Positions 8,339-16,516 of a DNA stretch of 64,000 bases are shown here, piece by piece. The stretch is from assembly GCA_944330115.1 (NCBI GenBank), contig CALVIN010000001.1, forward strand, positions 124,001 to 188,000, in the 5' to 3' direction. A program made the position numbers and the translations under genes. A model generated the notes under the pieces. It saw only the letters and a program-made list of their open reading frames with translations, ran no database searches and was not told the DNA's origin. The DNA is from an uncultured Clostridia bacterium (GTDB taxonomy: Bacteria; Bacillota; Clostridia; Christensenellales; Borkfalkiaceae). Every line of letters starts with the position of its first letter. Position 1 is the stretch's first letter.

Positions 8339-8839
8339 TTATTTAGTTCGCAAAGTCAGCCTCATCTGATGCCACACCGCGCCACCGTGCGATGAGGCGC
8401 ACACGCCCTCGTCGGCGTAGCCGTACTTTGCATAAAATGTCACAAGTTGCGGCTTGCAGGTGAGCACAAGGCCGAGCCTTCCCTCGCTTCCGGCAAGGCG
8501 CTCGAACTCCTTTAAAAGCCGCGCGGCATACCCCTTTCCGCGGAATGGCGGCAGTACGCCCAGGCCGAATATCATCTGCCACCCGCCGTTTTCGTCGTGC
8601 AGTGCGGCGTCTTCAAACATGTCGTCGGTGAGGTCTTTTTCCTTCGTCACCGCGCCGTCTATGTATGCGGCAAGTTTGCCGTCCTCAAACAGCAGCAAAA
8701 AGTGGCGGGGGAAGGCGGCAAGCCTCTGCGCTATCCTCTCCTCGTTCGCCCGCTCCGCTGTGTTAAAGCACTCCGCCTCGGCAAGTGCAAGCGCGGCGGC
8801 GTCGCTTTGCCGTGCGCATCTTATCTCAATTTTATTCAT
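8339..8839 (-). CDS. GNAT family N-acetyltransferase
   Basis: The 166-residue cytoplasmic protein has the GNAT core. A first strand with EIRCARQSDA is followed by an amphipathic helix. The acetyl-CoA pyrophosphate loop is seen as LGVLPPFRGKGYAARLLKEF (the V-x-x-x-x-R-G-x-G-x-A pattern), then LVLTCKPQLVTFYAKYGY. It transfers acetyl from acetyl-CoA to an unknown amine. I chose ATG 8839 over a GTG 18 nt upstream, because TATCAT (8851-8846) with TG extension lies 6 nt before the ATG. The mRNA would therefore begin at the start codon, and there is no Shine-Dalgarno. Confidence 0.85.
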   Translation of the reverse strand: MNKIEIRCARQSDAAALALAEAECFNTAERANEERIAQRLAAFPRHFLLLFEDGKLAAYIDGAVTKEKDLTDDMFEDAALHDENGGWQMIFGLGVLPPFRGKGYAARLLKEFERLAGSEGRLGLVLTCKPQLVTFYAKYGYADEGVCASSHGGAVWHQMRLTLRTK

Positions 8840-8992
8840 GGCGGTATGATACCACACCTTGCAAAAAATGGCAAGCGGCTTTTTTATGCCGCCCCGTTTC
8901 GGGCGGCATTTTTACGGCTGCAAGGCGCGGAGGGCACAGCCGGGCGCCGTAAATTGCGGGTGAGGCCGGGCGGTACGGTACGGCATGGCCGC

Positions 8993-9244
8993 TCACTTCT
9001 TTGCCTCGTCGCTGAATTTTATCTCCCGCGGCTGCGAATAGGTTGCTTTGCTCCGCGCCTTCTTCTTTTCCACAATATAATATACCGGCTGCGGCTCATT
9101 CTTCTTCTCTTCCTCGGCGGGCGGCTGTTCGGCTCTGTCCTTTTGCATGCTCTTAAAGCCCTGCACGGCGAGCCTGACCATACAGATGAACACGTAGCAG
9201 GCTATATACAGCAATATCAGATATAAAAGTCCTATCGCCTTCAT
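8993..9244 (-). CDS. Small single-pass membrane protein of unknown function
   Basis: The 83-residue protein has one N-terminal membrane segment (about residues 4-26). A charged tail follows, rich in Lys, Glu and Pro, that probably faces the cytoplasm. No family is recognised. TAGAAT on the minus strand ends 7 nt before the ATG and no ribosome binding site is visible. It is divergent from the DeoC-like gene. A short hairpin (about 8887-8906) lies between its stop and the GNAT gene, without a T-tract in its own direction. Confidence 0.6.
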   Translation of the reverse strand: MKAIGLLYLILLYIACYVFICMVRLAVQGFKSMQKDRAEQPPAEEEKKNEPQPVYYIVEKKKARSKATYSQPREIKFSDEAKK

Positions 9245-9317
9245 ATTAAAAATTCTATCCCGCCGCCGCGCGTATATTTTGCCTTTTGTTGGAGCATAAT
9301 GAAATAAAAGGTAAATT

Positions 9318-10139
9318 ATGGAATTTCAGAATAACGTATCAAAAGGCAAAGATCGTCCCGCAGACGGCGGCATGGAGGAGGTAAAAACATTCGTGCCCCC
9401 TCAGTCGGCAATAATATCCGCGCAGGAGCGGCAGGAGTTCGACGAGTTCAAGCGCCAGAAGCGGGTGGCAGAGGCGCGCGCCATAATAGGCAGAATAGAG
9501 CTTTCGGCAAGTTCTGCCACGTTCGAGCGCGCCGCTCTGCGGCGGGCGCTAAAAGAGTGCGAAAAGTTGGGCATAGGCGGCGTATGTCTCGCGCCCTATC
9601 TCGTAAGGGCGGCGCGCGGCATGCTCGGCGCACAGTCGCATATAGTTCTGTCCGCCCTCATATCTCCCTGCGGCGGCGTCGATACCACCGATATAAAGGT
9701 GAAGCAGGTCAAGCGCGCCCTGCGCGACGGCGCAAAGGCGGTGGAGGTCACCGTGCCCGTCCCCGCCGTAAAGGAGGGCAGTTGGGGGTATGTTAAGCGC
9801 GAGCTCAAAAAGCTCAAACGCGCCGCCCGCAAGGCAACGCTGCGCATAAATGTCGAAGCGCCCCTCCTAACCTCGCAGGAGCTCACGCGGCTCATCTCGC
9901 TTGTATTGGAAACGGGCATAACCTGTGTTCGCACGGCGGGCGGGCTGTTCGGCAGTGGCGCCGACGAGGAGGACTTAAAACTTTTAAAGGGCGCCGTAAA
10001 GGATAAGGCGATAATAAAGGCGGAGGGGGCCGAAGCCCCGGGAAGAATTGCCACGCTGTTTGAATGCGGTGCGCAGATAATCGGCAGCGAGGCGGCCATT
10101 CCCGTCGCGCAGGCCGTGCTTGCCGCCGCCGAAAAGTAA
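9318..10139 (+). CDS. DeoC-like (deoxyribose-phosphate aldolase superfamily) protein lacking the Schiff-base lysine
   Basis: Residues 50-273 follow the layout of DeoC TIM-barrel aldolases. GVCLAPYLVRAARGML (residues 88-103) matches the VCVNP block, and ALRDGAKAVEVTVP (134-147) the GAxEID block. INVEAPLLTSQELTRLI is followed by CVRTAGGLFGSG (203-214) where DeoC has VKTSTGF, then IIKAEGAEAPG where DeoC has KASGGI. The Schiff-base lysine is Arg205 and the acidic residue after GAxE is missing, while Lys234 of the KASGG position remains. About 50 extra N-terminal residues are charged. It is probably not a standard deoxyribose-5-phosphate aldolase. An AAAAGG site precedes the ATG. Confidence 0.65.
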   Translation: MEFQNNVSKGKDRPADGGMEEVKTFVPPQSAIISAQERQEFDEFKRQKRVAEARAIIGRIELSASSATFERAALRRALKECEKLGIGGVCLAPYLVRAARGMLGAQSHIVLSALISPCGGVDTTDIKVKQVKRALRDGAKAVEVTVPVPAVKEGSWGYVKRELKKLKRAARKATLRINVEAPLLTSQELTRLISLVLETGITCVRTAGGLFGSGADEEDLKLLKGAVKDKAIIKAEGAEAPGRIATLFECGAQIIGSEAAIPVAQAVLAAAEK

Positions 10140-10180
10140 TTTTTTGCATACAAAAGTCAAAAATCACGGCAAAAACGGTG

Positions 10181-10206
10181 AATTATATCACGCATAGTAC
10201 TATGCA
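10181..10206 (+). repeat. Copy A of a dispersed 26-nt repeat with AGTACT palindrome
   Basis: The copy ends in the 14-bp palindrome GCATAGTACTATGC (10192-10205). The full 26 nt recur identically at 50999-51024. Variants with 4-6 changes occur at 60483-60508 and 29110-29135. All four are intergenic. Confidence 0.7.
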
Positions 10207-10269
10207 ATTCGCGCTCTGTAGGGCTTGCTTTCCAAATCAAAACAAAAAATTGCAAACAAGATAAACGAG

Positions 10270-10300
10270 CTGCCGCCGCGCAAATTTTGCGCGGCGGCAG
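10270..10300. terminator. Terminator hairpin between convergent genes
   Basis: A perfect GC-rich inverted repeat of up to 15 bp is centred on AAATTTT. A T6 run begins about 6 nt after the stem on the plus strand. It lies between the DeoC-like gene and the second DegV gene, and the rest of this 286-nt gap holds the 26-nt repeat. Confidence 0.65.
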
Positions 10301-10425
10301 CCCAAGTTTTTTATTTAGGAGTGTATAATCAAATTTCATGTCGGCCGCATTATCTGCGGCCCTCTTTGCGCCCGGCCGGCGGCCCAAAACAGTTGGCGCA
10401 GTCTTTGGCAGAGCGGGAGAGGGTG

Positions 10426-11364
10426 TTACGCCCTGTTCTCCGCGCGTGCAGCCTTGCCCTCGGCCTTCTTTTCGGCGGGCCTTTCGGCGCCGCGCCTGTC
10501 TTTACCCATAAAGAATATTCCCAGCGATCCGGGGCCCACATGTGCGCCGCTCACTATGTCGAAGTACTCAATAACAACGTCGCGCGCGCCCAGCTCTCTC
10601 ACCATATCGGCAAGCGCAAGCGCCTCTTCCTCGCAGTTGCAGTGGCTTATGGCAACCGTCTGCCCCTCGGGGAAAACGGCGTACGTCTTATAGCAGTCGG
10701 CAAGTTCGGCCACCGACTTCTTCCTGCCGCGCACCTTGCCGCACATCGAAATTTTACCGTTTCCGTCGGCCTTTAAAATGGGCTTTATGTTCAGCAGCGT
10801 GCCGGCTATCGCCACAGCGCTCGATATTCTTCCGCCCTTTTTAAGATATTTAAGGTCGGCCACGGTGAAGTAAGAGTTCAGCCTGAACTTGTTGTTCTCC
10901 AGCCAGGCATAGCAGGTATCAATGTCCTCGCCCATGCCGCGAAGATTTGCCGCGCGCACGGCAAGCAGTCCCTCGCCGAAGCCTGAATTTGCCGAGTCGG
11001 ATATAAATATCTTTCTCTCGGGGTATTTGCGCCTCAATTCCTCGGCGGCAAGGTTGGCCTGATGGTTTGTGCCGCTTACCTGCGAAGATATGGTTATCAT
11101 AAGCACGTCGTTGCCCTGCGCAAGCGACTTTTCAAACGTCTCCTTTATCCTGTCCTCCGAAATGAGGGAGGTAGATACATCCGCGCCGCGGCTCATCGCG
11201 CCGTAAAACTCCTTAGCCGCCTCCGAAAAGGGCGTGCCGTTATAGCAAATAACTTCCTTTCCGTCGCATGTGCATACATAGGATATAACTTTTATGCCGC
11301 AGTCGGCTATCATCTGCTCTGTAAGGTTTGCCGACGAATCTACATATATGTCAAAATTTTTCAT
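10426..11364 (-). CDS. Second DegV family fatty-acid-binding protein
   Basis: The 312-residue DegV paralogue has IYVDSSANLTEQ, DVSTSLISEDRIKETF, ISSQVSGTNHQ, FISDSANSGFGEGLL and LKYLKKGGRISS followed by LLNIKPIL. It probably supplies another fatty-acid specificity to FakA, since genomes with FakA often keep several FakB proteins. About 30 C-terminal residues after FFMGKDRR are charged and Ala-rich, beyond the usual family length. AAGGAGG gives 9-nt spacing to ATG 11364, but only 3 nt to the ATG two codons earlier, so the later ATG is chosen. Confidence 0.87.
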   Translation of the reverse strand: MKNFDIYVDSSANLTEQMIADCGIKVISYVCTCDGKEVICYNGTPFSEAAKEFYGAMSRGADVSTSLISEDRIKETFEKSLAQGNDVLMITISSQVSGTNHQANLAAEELRRKYPERKIFISDSANSGFGEGLLAVRAANLRGMGEDIDTCYAWLENNKFRLNSYFTVADLKYLKKGGRISSAVAIAGTLLNIKPILKADGNGKISMCGKVRGRKKSVAELADCYKTYAVFPEGQTVAISHCNCEEEALALADMVRELGARDVVIEYFDIVSGAHVGPGSLGIFFMGKDRRGAERPAEKKAEGKAARAENRA

Positions 11365-11703
11365 TAACATTGTCCTCCTTGATTTTTATTTGGTGTAGTT
11401 TATGTAGAATTTTTTGTGTGTGCTGTATTTTTGCCTGCGCGCGCCGTGCTTCGTATTTCCGTATCCTGCGCTTACGCACAATTATTGGCGTCCGTTTTTT
11501 TGCGTGCTTCTGTTGTTGCGGTCGCGTTCAATGTCAGCCGCTCAATGCGGCCGCGGCTTTGATAATTCAATAATTTATGCCGCGCTTTTAATTTTGCAAT
11601 TTTGTATTTTCGCTCTATTTTTTATTTTGCATACTTTGCCTTGTTTTCATAAGTTATTATATACCATACCGCCGCCAAAAACACCCTATTGTTTTGCAAT
11701 CGG

Positions 11704-11783
11704 CTCTACGAATAAAAAATCGTACTATACCGCGCGGTAGAGCAACTCTACTGCAAAAATTTCACATTCTACTCACGGTAGAG
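11704..11783. promoter_or_regulatory. Candidate operator cluster of CTCTAC/GTAGAG half-sites
   Basis: Within the 468-nt gap upstream of the XRE regulator, the half-site recurs five times: CTCTAC at 11704-11709, GTAGAG at 11737-11742, CTCTAC at 11746-11751, TCTAC at 11768-11772 and GTAGAG at 11778-11783. Two pairs form inverted repeats, one being GTAGAG-CAA-CTCTAC. The cluster ends 15 nt upstream of the -35 of the regulator gene, as expected for autoregulation. The rest of the gap is AT-rich, with no gene seen. Confidence 0.6.
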
Positions 11784-11797
11784 TTGTATAAATTGCC

Positions 11798-11826
11798 TTG
11801 ATTTTATGCATAATTTGTGCTAAAAT
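11798..11826 (+). promoter_or_regulatory. Promoter of the XRE regulator, leaderless geometry
   Basis: TTGATT, 17 nt, then TAAAAT with a TGC extension. The -10 ends 6 nt before the ATG, so transcription should begin at the start codon. Confidence 0.7.
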
Positions 11827-11832
11827 CATGGT

Positions 11833-12432
11833 ATGTACGAAACCGACGATATAAAAGAGATAATTGCAGAAAATCTTTTGCGCTTTCGCACCAAGGCCAA
11901 CTTAACGCAGGCGCAGCTCGCCGAGCTGTTGAACTATTCCGATAAGGCCGTGTCGAAGTGGGAGCGGGGTGAGTCCATTCCAGATATCCGCGTGCTCATG
12001 CAGATAGCGGGGATATACAACATCACCCTCGACGACCTCGTCAGCCGCCCCAAGGAAAAGGAGGTGAAGCCCGTACTGCACAAGCGTAAAAAGCGGCTCT
12101 TGATAACGCTGCTCTCGTTCGCGCTCGTGTGGTTTATCGCCACGGGCATATTCGTCATACTCTGCTATGTGCCAAATTTAAATTACGAGTGGCTGTGCTT
12201 TGTTGCGGCGGCGCTCGTTTCCTCTATAGTACTCACCGTATTTTCGGCGCTGTGGGGCAACAGAATAACAAACGCCGTCACGTCCTCGCTCATTCTCTGG
12301 TCGTTTGCGGCGCTGCTCTACACGGTGCTCTATCTCTTCACGGCCATTCCCTCGCTGTGGCTGCTCTTTGTGGCGGCATGCCCGTTCGAGGTGCTCATAA
12401 TACTGTGGTTTGTATTCCGCAAAGTCAAATAA
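11833..12432 (+). CDS. Membrane-anchored XRE-family transcriptional regulator
   Basis: The 199-residue protein has an N-terminal XRE helix-turn-helix at about residues 8-65. LTQAQLAELLNYSDKAVSKWERGESIPD is its recognisable core, seen here as AVSKWERGESIPD. A basic linker (HKRKKR) is followed by four predicted membrane helices to the C-terminus (about 88-110, 117-138, 145-167 and 172-195). This architecture is common in Clostridia and suggests a DNA-binding domain held at the membrane, perhaps sensing membrane state or a peptide. No Shine-Dalgarno is present. It is followed by a terminator and is probably monocistronic and self-regulated. Confidence 0.88.
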   Translation: MYETDDIKEIIAENLLRFRTKANLTQAQLAELLNYSDKAVSKWERGESIPDIRVLMQIAGIYNITLDDLVSRPKEKEVKPVLHKRKKRLLITLLSFALVWFIATGIFVILCYVPNLNYEWLCFVAAALVSSIVLTVFSALWGNRITNAVTSSLILWSFAALLYTVLYLFTAIPSLWLLFVAACPFEVLIILWFVFRKVK

Positions 12433-12440
12433 TTTTTATG

Positions 12441-12468
12441 TATCGGCCGTCCGCGGCCGATATTTTTT
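12441..12468 (+). terminator. Intrinsic terminator of the XRE regulator
   Basis: A 9-bp stem TATCGGCCG/CGGCCGATA with a 4-nt loop is followed by T6. This is a textbook intrinsic terminator 9 nt after the stop codon. Confidence 0.88.
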
Positions 12469-12515
12469 ATACATTTTGTAATTATGTATGCCGCCGCGGC
12501 GCATATTTATAATCT

Positions 12516-13532
12516 ATGGCGCACTTTGCCGCGGGCGGCGTAAACAAAAAATTCAATACGGGCGGGCGGTTTTCCCTGCTTTTGCGCATGCTGGGCGGCG
12601 GGCTGGCAAGCGCCTGCTTTTGCGCATTCTTCGGCGGTGGAGGGGCGGAGGCCGCCGTATGCTTTATTTCCGGTTCGCTCGGCTGCGCTCTCGGCGGGCT
12701 GTTCCCGTCGTCCGAAGGCGCGCTCTGCTCCGCGGCGCGCGCCTTTTTTATCGCCGCGGCGTGCGGCTGTATCTCTCAGCTCGGCTGCCTGCTGTTTTCA
12801 TATATGGGCATATGCTGCTCTGCGGCGCACGTCGTTGCGGGCAGCATGATAACCAACGTGCCCGGGCTGCGCGTGTTCCTCGCCCTGCGAAAATTTTTCG
12901 GCGGCGGGCATAAAAAGGGCGCGCGCGGGCTGCTCTCTGGCATGGCGGCAAGCCTGGCTGTTTCGGCGGGGTATGCGCTCGCCTGCTCGCTCATTCCCGC
13001 GGCAAGCGGAGCAGGGGCGGGCTACTGCTTTGCCCTGCGCTGTGTTTTCTGCGCGGTCGGTGCGGCGGGCTTCGCCCTTATGTTCTCGCTCGGCGCCGCG
13101 GCTGCCGTCGCGGGCTCGCTGCTCTCCGCCCTGTCGTATTCGGTATACTGCCTGCTGCTCCCGTGCGGCATGTTTTTTTCCTGCCTCGCCGCCTCGTTCG
13201 CGTCCGGCATATTTTCCCGCGCGCTTTCGGCTATTTTCGGCTGCCCCGCCGACGACTTCCTCATTCCCGCGCTCATTCCGCTGCTTCCCGGCGCGCCGCT
13301 CTTCTATTCGGCATTTCTGCTGTTCGGTGGAGCGGGCGGGCTGTCGCTTTCGTATGCCGCCGACGCCGTCATCTTCTATGCCGCCATGCTGCTCGGAACT
13401 TGCCTCTCGTCTTGGTGTTCGTCCTTTTTAAGGCCGCGCATTGCCGCATATACGCGCTTTTCGGCGGCGGGGCGGGCGGCCGCCTGCGGCAGTTGTAAAA
13501 AATACAAAAAGCGGCGCAAAAAAGGTTACTAA
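12516..13532 (+). CDS. ThrE-family threonine/serine exporter-like membrane protein
   Basis: The 338-residue, very hydrophobic protein has about ten membrane segments and a basic C-terminal tail. The first half contains MITNVPGLRVFLALRKFFGG near residues 110-130, like the end of the ThrE domain. The second half contains FLIPALIPLLPGAPLFYSAF near residue 250, typical of the ThrE_2 (DUF3815) domain. It therefore looks like a one-chain fusion of two domains often encoded by adjacent genes. Family members export threonine, serine or small peptides. No Shine-Dalgarno is visible and TATAAT ends only 2 nt before the ATG, so the exact start is uncertain. Confidence 0.7.
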   Translation: MAHFAAGGVNKKFNTGGRFSLLLRMLGGGLASACFCAFFGGGGAEAAVCFISGSLGCALGGLFPSSEGALCSAARAFFIAAACGCISQLGCLLFSYMGICCSAAHVVAGSMITNVPGLRVFLALRKFFGGGHKKGARGLLSGMAASLAVSAGYALACSLIPAASGAGAGYCFALRCVFCAVGAAGFALMFSLGAAAAVAGSLLSALSYSVYCLLLPCGMFFSCLAASFASGIFSRALSAIFGCPADDFLIPALIPLLPGAPLFYSAFLLFGGAGGLSLSYAADAVIFYAAMLLGTCLSSWCSSFLRPRIAAYTRFSAAGRAAACGSCKKYKKRRKKGY

Positions 13533-13660
13533 TTCGCGCTCTTCCGTGTTATAATGTCGGTATAGCCGGCATAGCGTATGTTGCATGCGTCCTTCCGCAA
13601 AATCTATGGCGGCCATGCTGCATAATACTAAAAATAAAGTTATTCAAAGGTATAAATTTT

Positions 13661-15301
13661 ATGGATCTTAAAAAACTTGCCGCAAGGCTCATTCCCGATG
13701 AAAATCTCCCCTCTTTGGAGGAGTGTGAAAAGGCCTATCCTCCCCGCGTTTTAAAGGAGGGGGCTGAGGTAACAAGGCTTGCGCCCTCGCCCACGGGCTT
13801 CATTCACCTCGGCAACCTCTACAGCGCGCTTGCCGACGAGCGAACCGCCCACACCACGGGCGGCATATTCTATCTGCGCATAGAGGACACCGACGAAAAG
13901 CGCAAGGTAGACGGCGCTGTGGAGTCGGTAATACGCTCCTTAAAGTACTTCGGCATCAACTTCGACGAGGGCGCCGAGATAGAGGGTGAAAACGCCTACG
14001 GCCCCTACTACCAGCGCCGCCGCGCGCCCATATACCGCGCCTATGCGAAGGACCTTTTAGAGCGCGGCCTCGCCTATCCATGCTTCTGCACGGAGGAGGA
14101 GCTCGACGAGATAAGGCGCGTGCAGACTGAAAATAAGGAGATAACGGGCTACTACGGCAAGTACGCCGTGTGGCGCGATAAGTCGGAGGAGGAAATATAC
14201 GCCGCTCTGGATAGGGGCCTGCCCTATGTAATAAGGTTGCGCTCGCAGGGCGACGTAAATATAAAGCACGCCTTCCGCGACGCGATAAAGGGCAGCATCA
14301 CCGTCACCGAAAACGACCAGGACGTGGTAATTTTAAAGTCGGACGGCATACCCACCTATCACTTCGCGCACGCCATCGACGATCACTTCATGCGCACCAC
14401 GCTTGTAATAAGGGGCGAGGAGTGGCTCTCCAGCCTGCCCATCCACATCGAGCTCTTCAAAGTGCTCGGCTTTTCCCTTCCCCGCTACGGCCACACCTGC
14501 TCGCTGATGAAGGTAGACGGCGGCACCAAGCGCAAGCTCTCCAAGCGCAAGGACCCCGAGCTGTCGCTCGATTTCTACCGCGGCGCGGGCTACTATCCGC
14601 AGGCGGTAATAAAGTACCTCATGACCATTTTAAACTCCAACTTCGAGGAGTGGTCGGCAAAGAACCTCGAAAAGAGCTATAAAGAGTTCCCCTTCTCCGT
14701 TTCAAAGATGGGCAAGAGCGGCGCGCTGTTCGATCTGGATAAGCTCAACGACGTCTCGCGCGACGAGCTCTCTAAGCTCTCTCCCGAGGGCATGTATGAA
14801 TTTTTGAACGGCTGGGTGCAGGAATTCGGCACCGATGCCGACAGGGCCCACTTCAAAGAGAGGGAGTATATAATAAGCATCCTCGCGCTCATAATGGGTG
14901 CGGGGCAGAAGAAGCGCCGCAAGGATATCGAGCGCGCCGGGCAGGGCGTGCGCCTTATGGACTACTTCTTCGACGACATCTTCGCCCCCGCGTATTCCTT
15001 CCGCTTCGATAATGATACGGTAAATGCCATGCTCTCTGCCTTTGCGGCAACTTACAGCGAGGACGACGACAATTCGGCCTGGTTTGCAAAGGTAAAGGCG
15101 GCCGCGGCGGCCGCAGGCTTCGCCTCTGAAAATGCCGAATACAAGGCCAACCCCTCGGCATACAAGGGCAACGTCTCCGACGCCGCCGAGATAGTGCGCA
15201 TCGCCATAACGGGCAGCCCCAACTCGCCCGATCTGTGCACGGTGATGAAGATACTCGGGCGCGAGCGCTCGCTTGCGCGCATATCCGCCGCAAAGAGATA
15301 A
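13661..15301 (+). CDS. gltX: Glutamyl-tRNA synthetase
   Basis: This 546-residue class I synthetase charges tRNA-Glu. The HIGH-type motif is in RLAPSPTGFIHLGNLYSAL (residues 39-57, signature HLGN) and the KMSKS-type motif is KLSKRKDPE near residue 291. FYLRIEDTDEKR and HAIDDHFMRTTLVIRGEEW are the GluRS substrate regions. The protein is longer than the usual ~480-500 residues, with about 37 extra residues before the catalytic core. The APSPTG context favours GluRS over GlnRS. AAAGG lies 10 nt before the ATG. Confidence 0.9.
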   Translation: MDLKKLAARLIPDENLPSLEECEKAYPPRVLKEGAEVTRLAPSPTGFIHLGNLYSALADERTAHTTGGIFYLRIEDTDEKRKVDGAVESVIRSLKYFGINFDEGAEIEGENAYGPYYQRRRAPIYRAYAKDLLERGLAYPCFCTEEELDEIRRVQTENKEITGYYGKYAVWRDKSEEEIYAALDRGLPYVIRLRSQGDVNIKHAFRDAIKGSITVTENDQDVVILKSDGIPTYHFAHAIDDHFMRTTLVIRGEEWLSSLPIHIELFKVLGFSLPRYGHTCSLMKVDGGTKRKLSKRKDPELSLDFYRGAGYYPQAVIKYLMTILNSNFEEWSAKNLEKSYKEFPFSVSKMGKSGALFDLDKLNDVSRDELSKLSPEGMYEFLNGWVQEFGTDADRAHFKEREYIISILALIMGAGQKKRRKDIERAGQGVRLMDYFFDDIFAPAYSFRFDNDTVNAMLSAFAATYSEDDDNSAWFAKVKAAAAAAGFASENAEYKANPSAYKGNVSDAAEIVRIAITGSPNSPDLCTVMKILGRERSLARISAAKR

Positions 15302-15408
15302 AATATTTTGCCCGCATTGCCGTCAAATGCCGTGCAGGCGTTTTGCGCGGCGGTAAAAATGGTTAAAATATATCTGTAAATAAATTATTACAAAGGTATG
15401 AGTTAAAC

Positions 15409-16296
15409 ATGGGTCAGATCTTGCTCGAGCTCTGCTTTCTGTTCTTCGTGGGCAGCTGCCTGGGCTGGTGCGTGGAGGTGCTGTTCCGCAGGATATTCAC
15501 GGCAAAAAAATGGATAAACCCCGGCTTTTTAACGGGCCCCTATCTTCCGCTGTACGGCTTCGGCCTCACGTTTATGTACGGCGTAAGCTTCATTCCCGTG
15601 GATACCGGCGCGGAGTGGGCAGATAAGCTCATTCTCATACTCATTGCGGGCGTGCTGCTGACTGCGCTCGAATACGTGGCGGGGCTCATCTTCATAAAGG
15701 GCATGAAGATAAAGCTGTGGGACTATTCCAACCGCCCGGGCAACATTCAGGGCATAATCTGCCCGCTCTTTTCGCTCATCTGGACGGCCGCCGCGGCCGT
15801 ATACATAATCTTCATACACGGCTTTGTCACGGGCTGGGTGGCGTGGTTTGTAAATCACCTCGGCTTCGCCTTCTTCGTGGGGCTGTTCTTCGGCGTGTTC
15901 ATCGTCGACCTCGCTCACTCGCTCGACCTCTCCGTAAAGATACGCGCCTTCGCAAAGGAGCGCGGCATAGTCGTGGCGTATGAAAAGCTCAAAGAGAGCG
16001 TAAAGGAGAGCATAGAGCGCGGAAAGGACAACATAAGGGAGGGGCTGGAGCGCGGAAAGGAGCGTGCCGCCAAAAATATCCGCCGCTCGCGTGAAAGGGC
16101 AAAGCGCCGCAGGGCAAGCTTTTTGTTCGCATTCAAGTCGGGCAAGAGCGTGCAGGAGATGCTCTCCGACTATCTCGACAGGGCAAACAGCCAGCGCACC
16201 CCTTTAAAATATTCAAAAAAGGGCAAAAACAAGGCCGAAAAGGGCGATGCCGAAAGCTCGTCCGCTCCGTCGGAGGACGAAAAGGACGGTAAGTGA
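15409..16296 (+). CDS. CmpB-type putative ABC-transporter membrane protein (PF06541-like)
   Basis: In this 295-residue protein, LGWCVEVLFRRIFTAKKWINPGFLTGPYLPLYGFG, seen as INPGFLTGPYLPLYGFG near residue 38, matches the conserved N-x-G-F-L-x-G-P-x-x-P-x-Y-G-F-G block of the family. Five or so membrane segments span residues 1-180. The rest (about 190-295) is highly charged, with repeated ERGK/ERA patterns that suggest coiled coil, and ends in an acidic tail. The family is annotated as an ABC-transporter type IV membrane protein, but its transport role is unproven. It stands alone between gltX and the fused ABC transporter. Confidence 0.75.
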   Translation: MGQILLELCFLFFVGSCLGWCVEVLFRRIFTAKKWINPGFLTGPYLPLYGFGLTFMYGVSFIPVDTGAEWADKLILILIAGVLLTALEYVAGLIFIKGMKIKLWDYSNRPGNIQGIICPLFSLIWTAAAAVYIIFIHGFVTGWVAWFVNHLGFAFFVGLFFGVFIVDLAHSLDLSVKIRAFAKERGIVVAYEKLKESVKESIERGKDNIREGLERGKERAAKNIRRSRERAKRRRASFLFAFKSGKSVQEMLSDYLDRANSQRTPLKYSKKGKNKAEKGDAESSSAPSEDEKDGK

Positions 16297-16400
16297 CCGC
16301 AACGGGCCGCTTTAACGGGGCGTACGGCCGCAGATTTTGCGTATTTTTCACATTTGTTTTATAGTAAGTTTACAAGCGCGCACTATAATTGCTGATATTA

Positions 16401-16444
16401 TTATAATATGGTATATATCTTCTTATAATATGGTATATATCTTC
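16401..16444. repeat. Two tandem 22-bp AT-rich repeats upstream of the ABC transporter
   Basis: TTATAATATGGTATATATCT plus two bases is repeated exactly twice in a row. Each copy carries a TATAAT (16402-16407 and 16424-16429). The array could duplicate a -10 element or an operator. Confidence 0.75.
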
Positions 16445-16516
16445 CGCGCCCGCCGCACCGGCCTGCCGCGCCGCACATTCAGGTAAAGAGTTTTTTATTT
16501 CAAGGGAATTTTATAT

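Noticed and set aside
8887-8906. Short hairpin GCCGCCCC-GTTT-CGGGCGGC-like between two minus-strand genes.
   Set aside because: It is followed by T-rich sequence only on the plus strand, where no gene ends, so I do not call it a terminator.
12488-12913. Arg-rich open frames overlapping the ThrE-like gene, and similar frames over most genes on both strands.
   Set aside because: They are shadows produced by GC-rich codon bias: Arg/His-rich or Ala-rich, without ribosome binding sites or homology, and they overlap well-supported genes.
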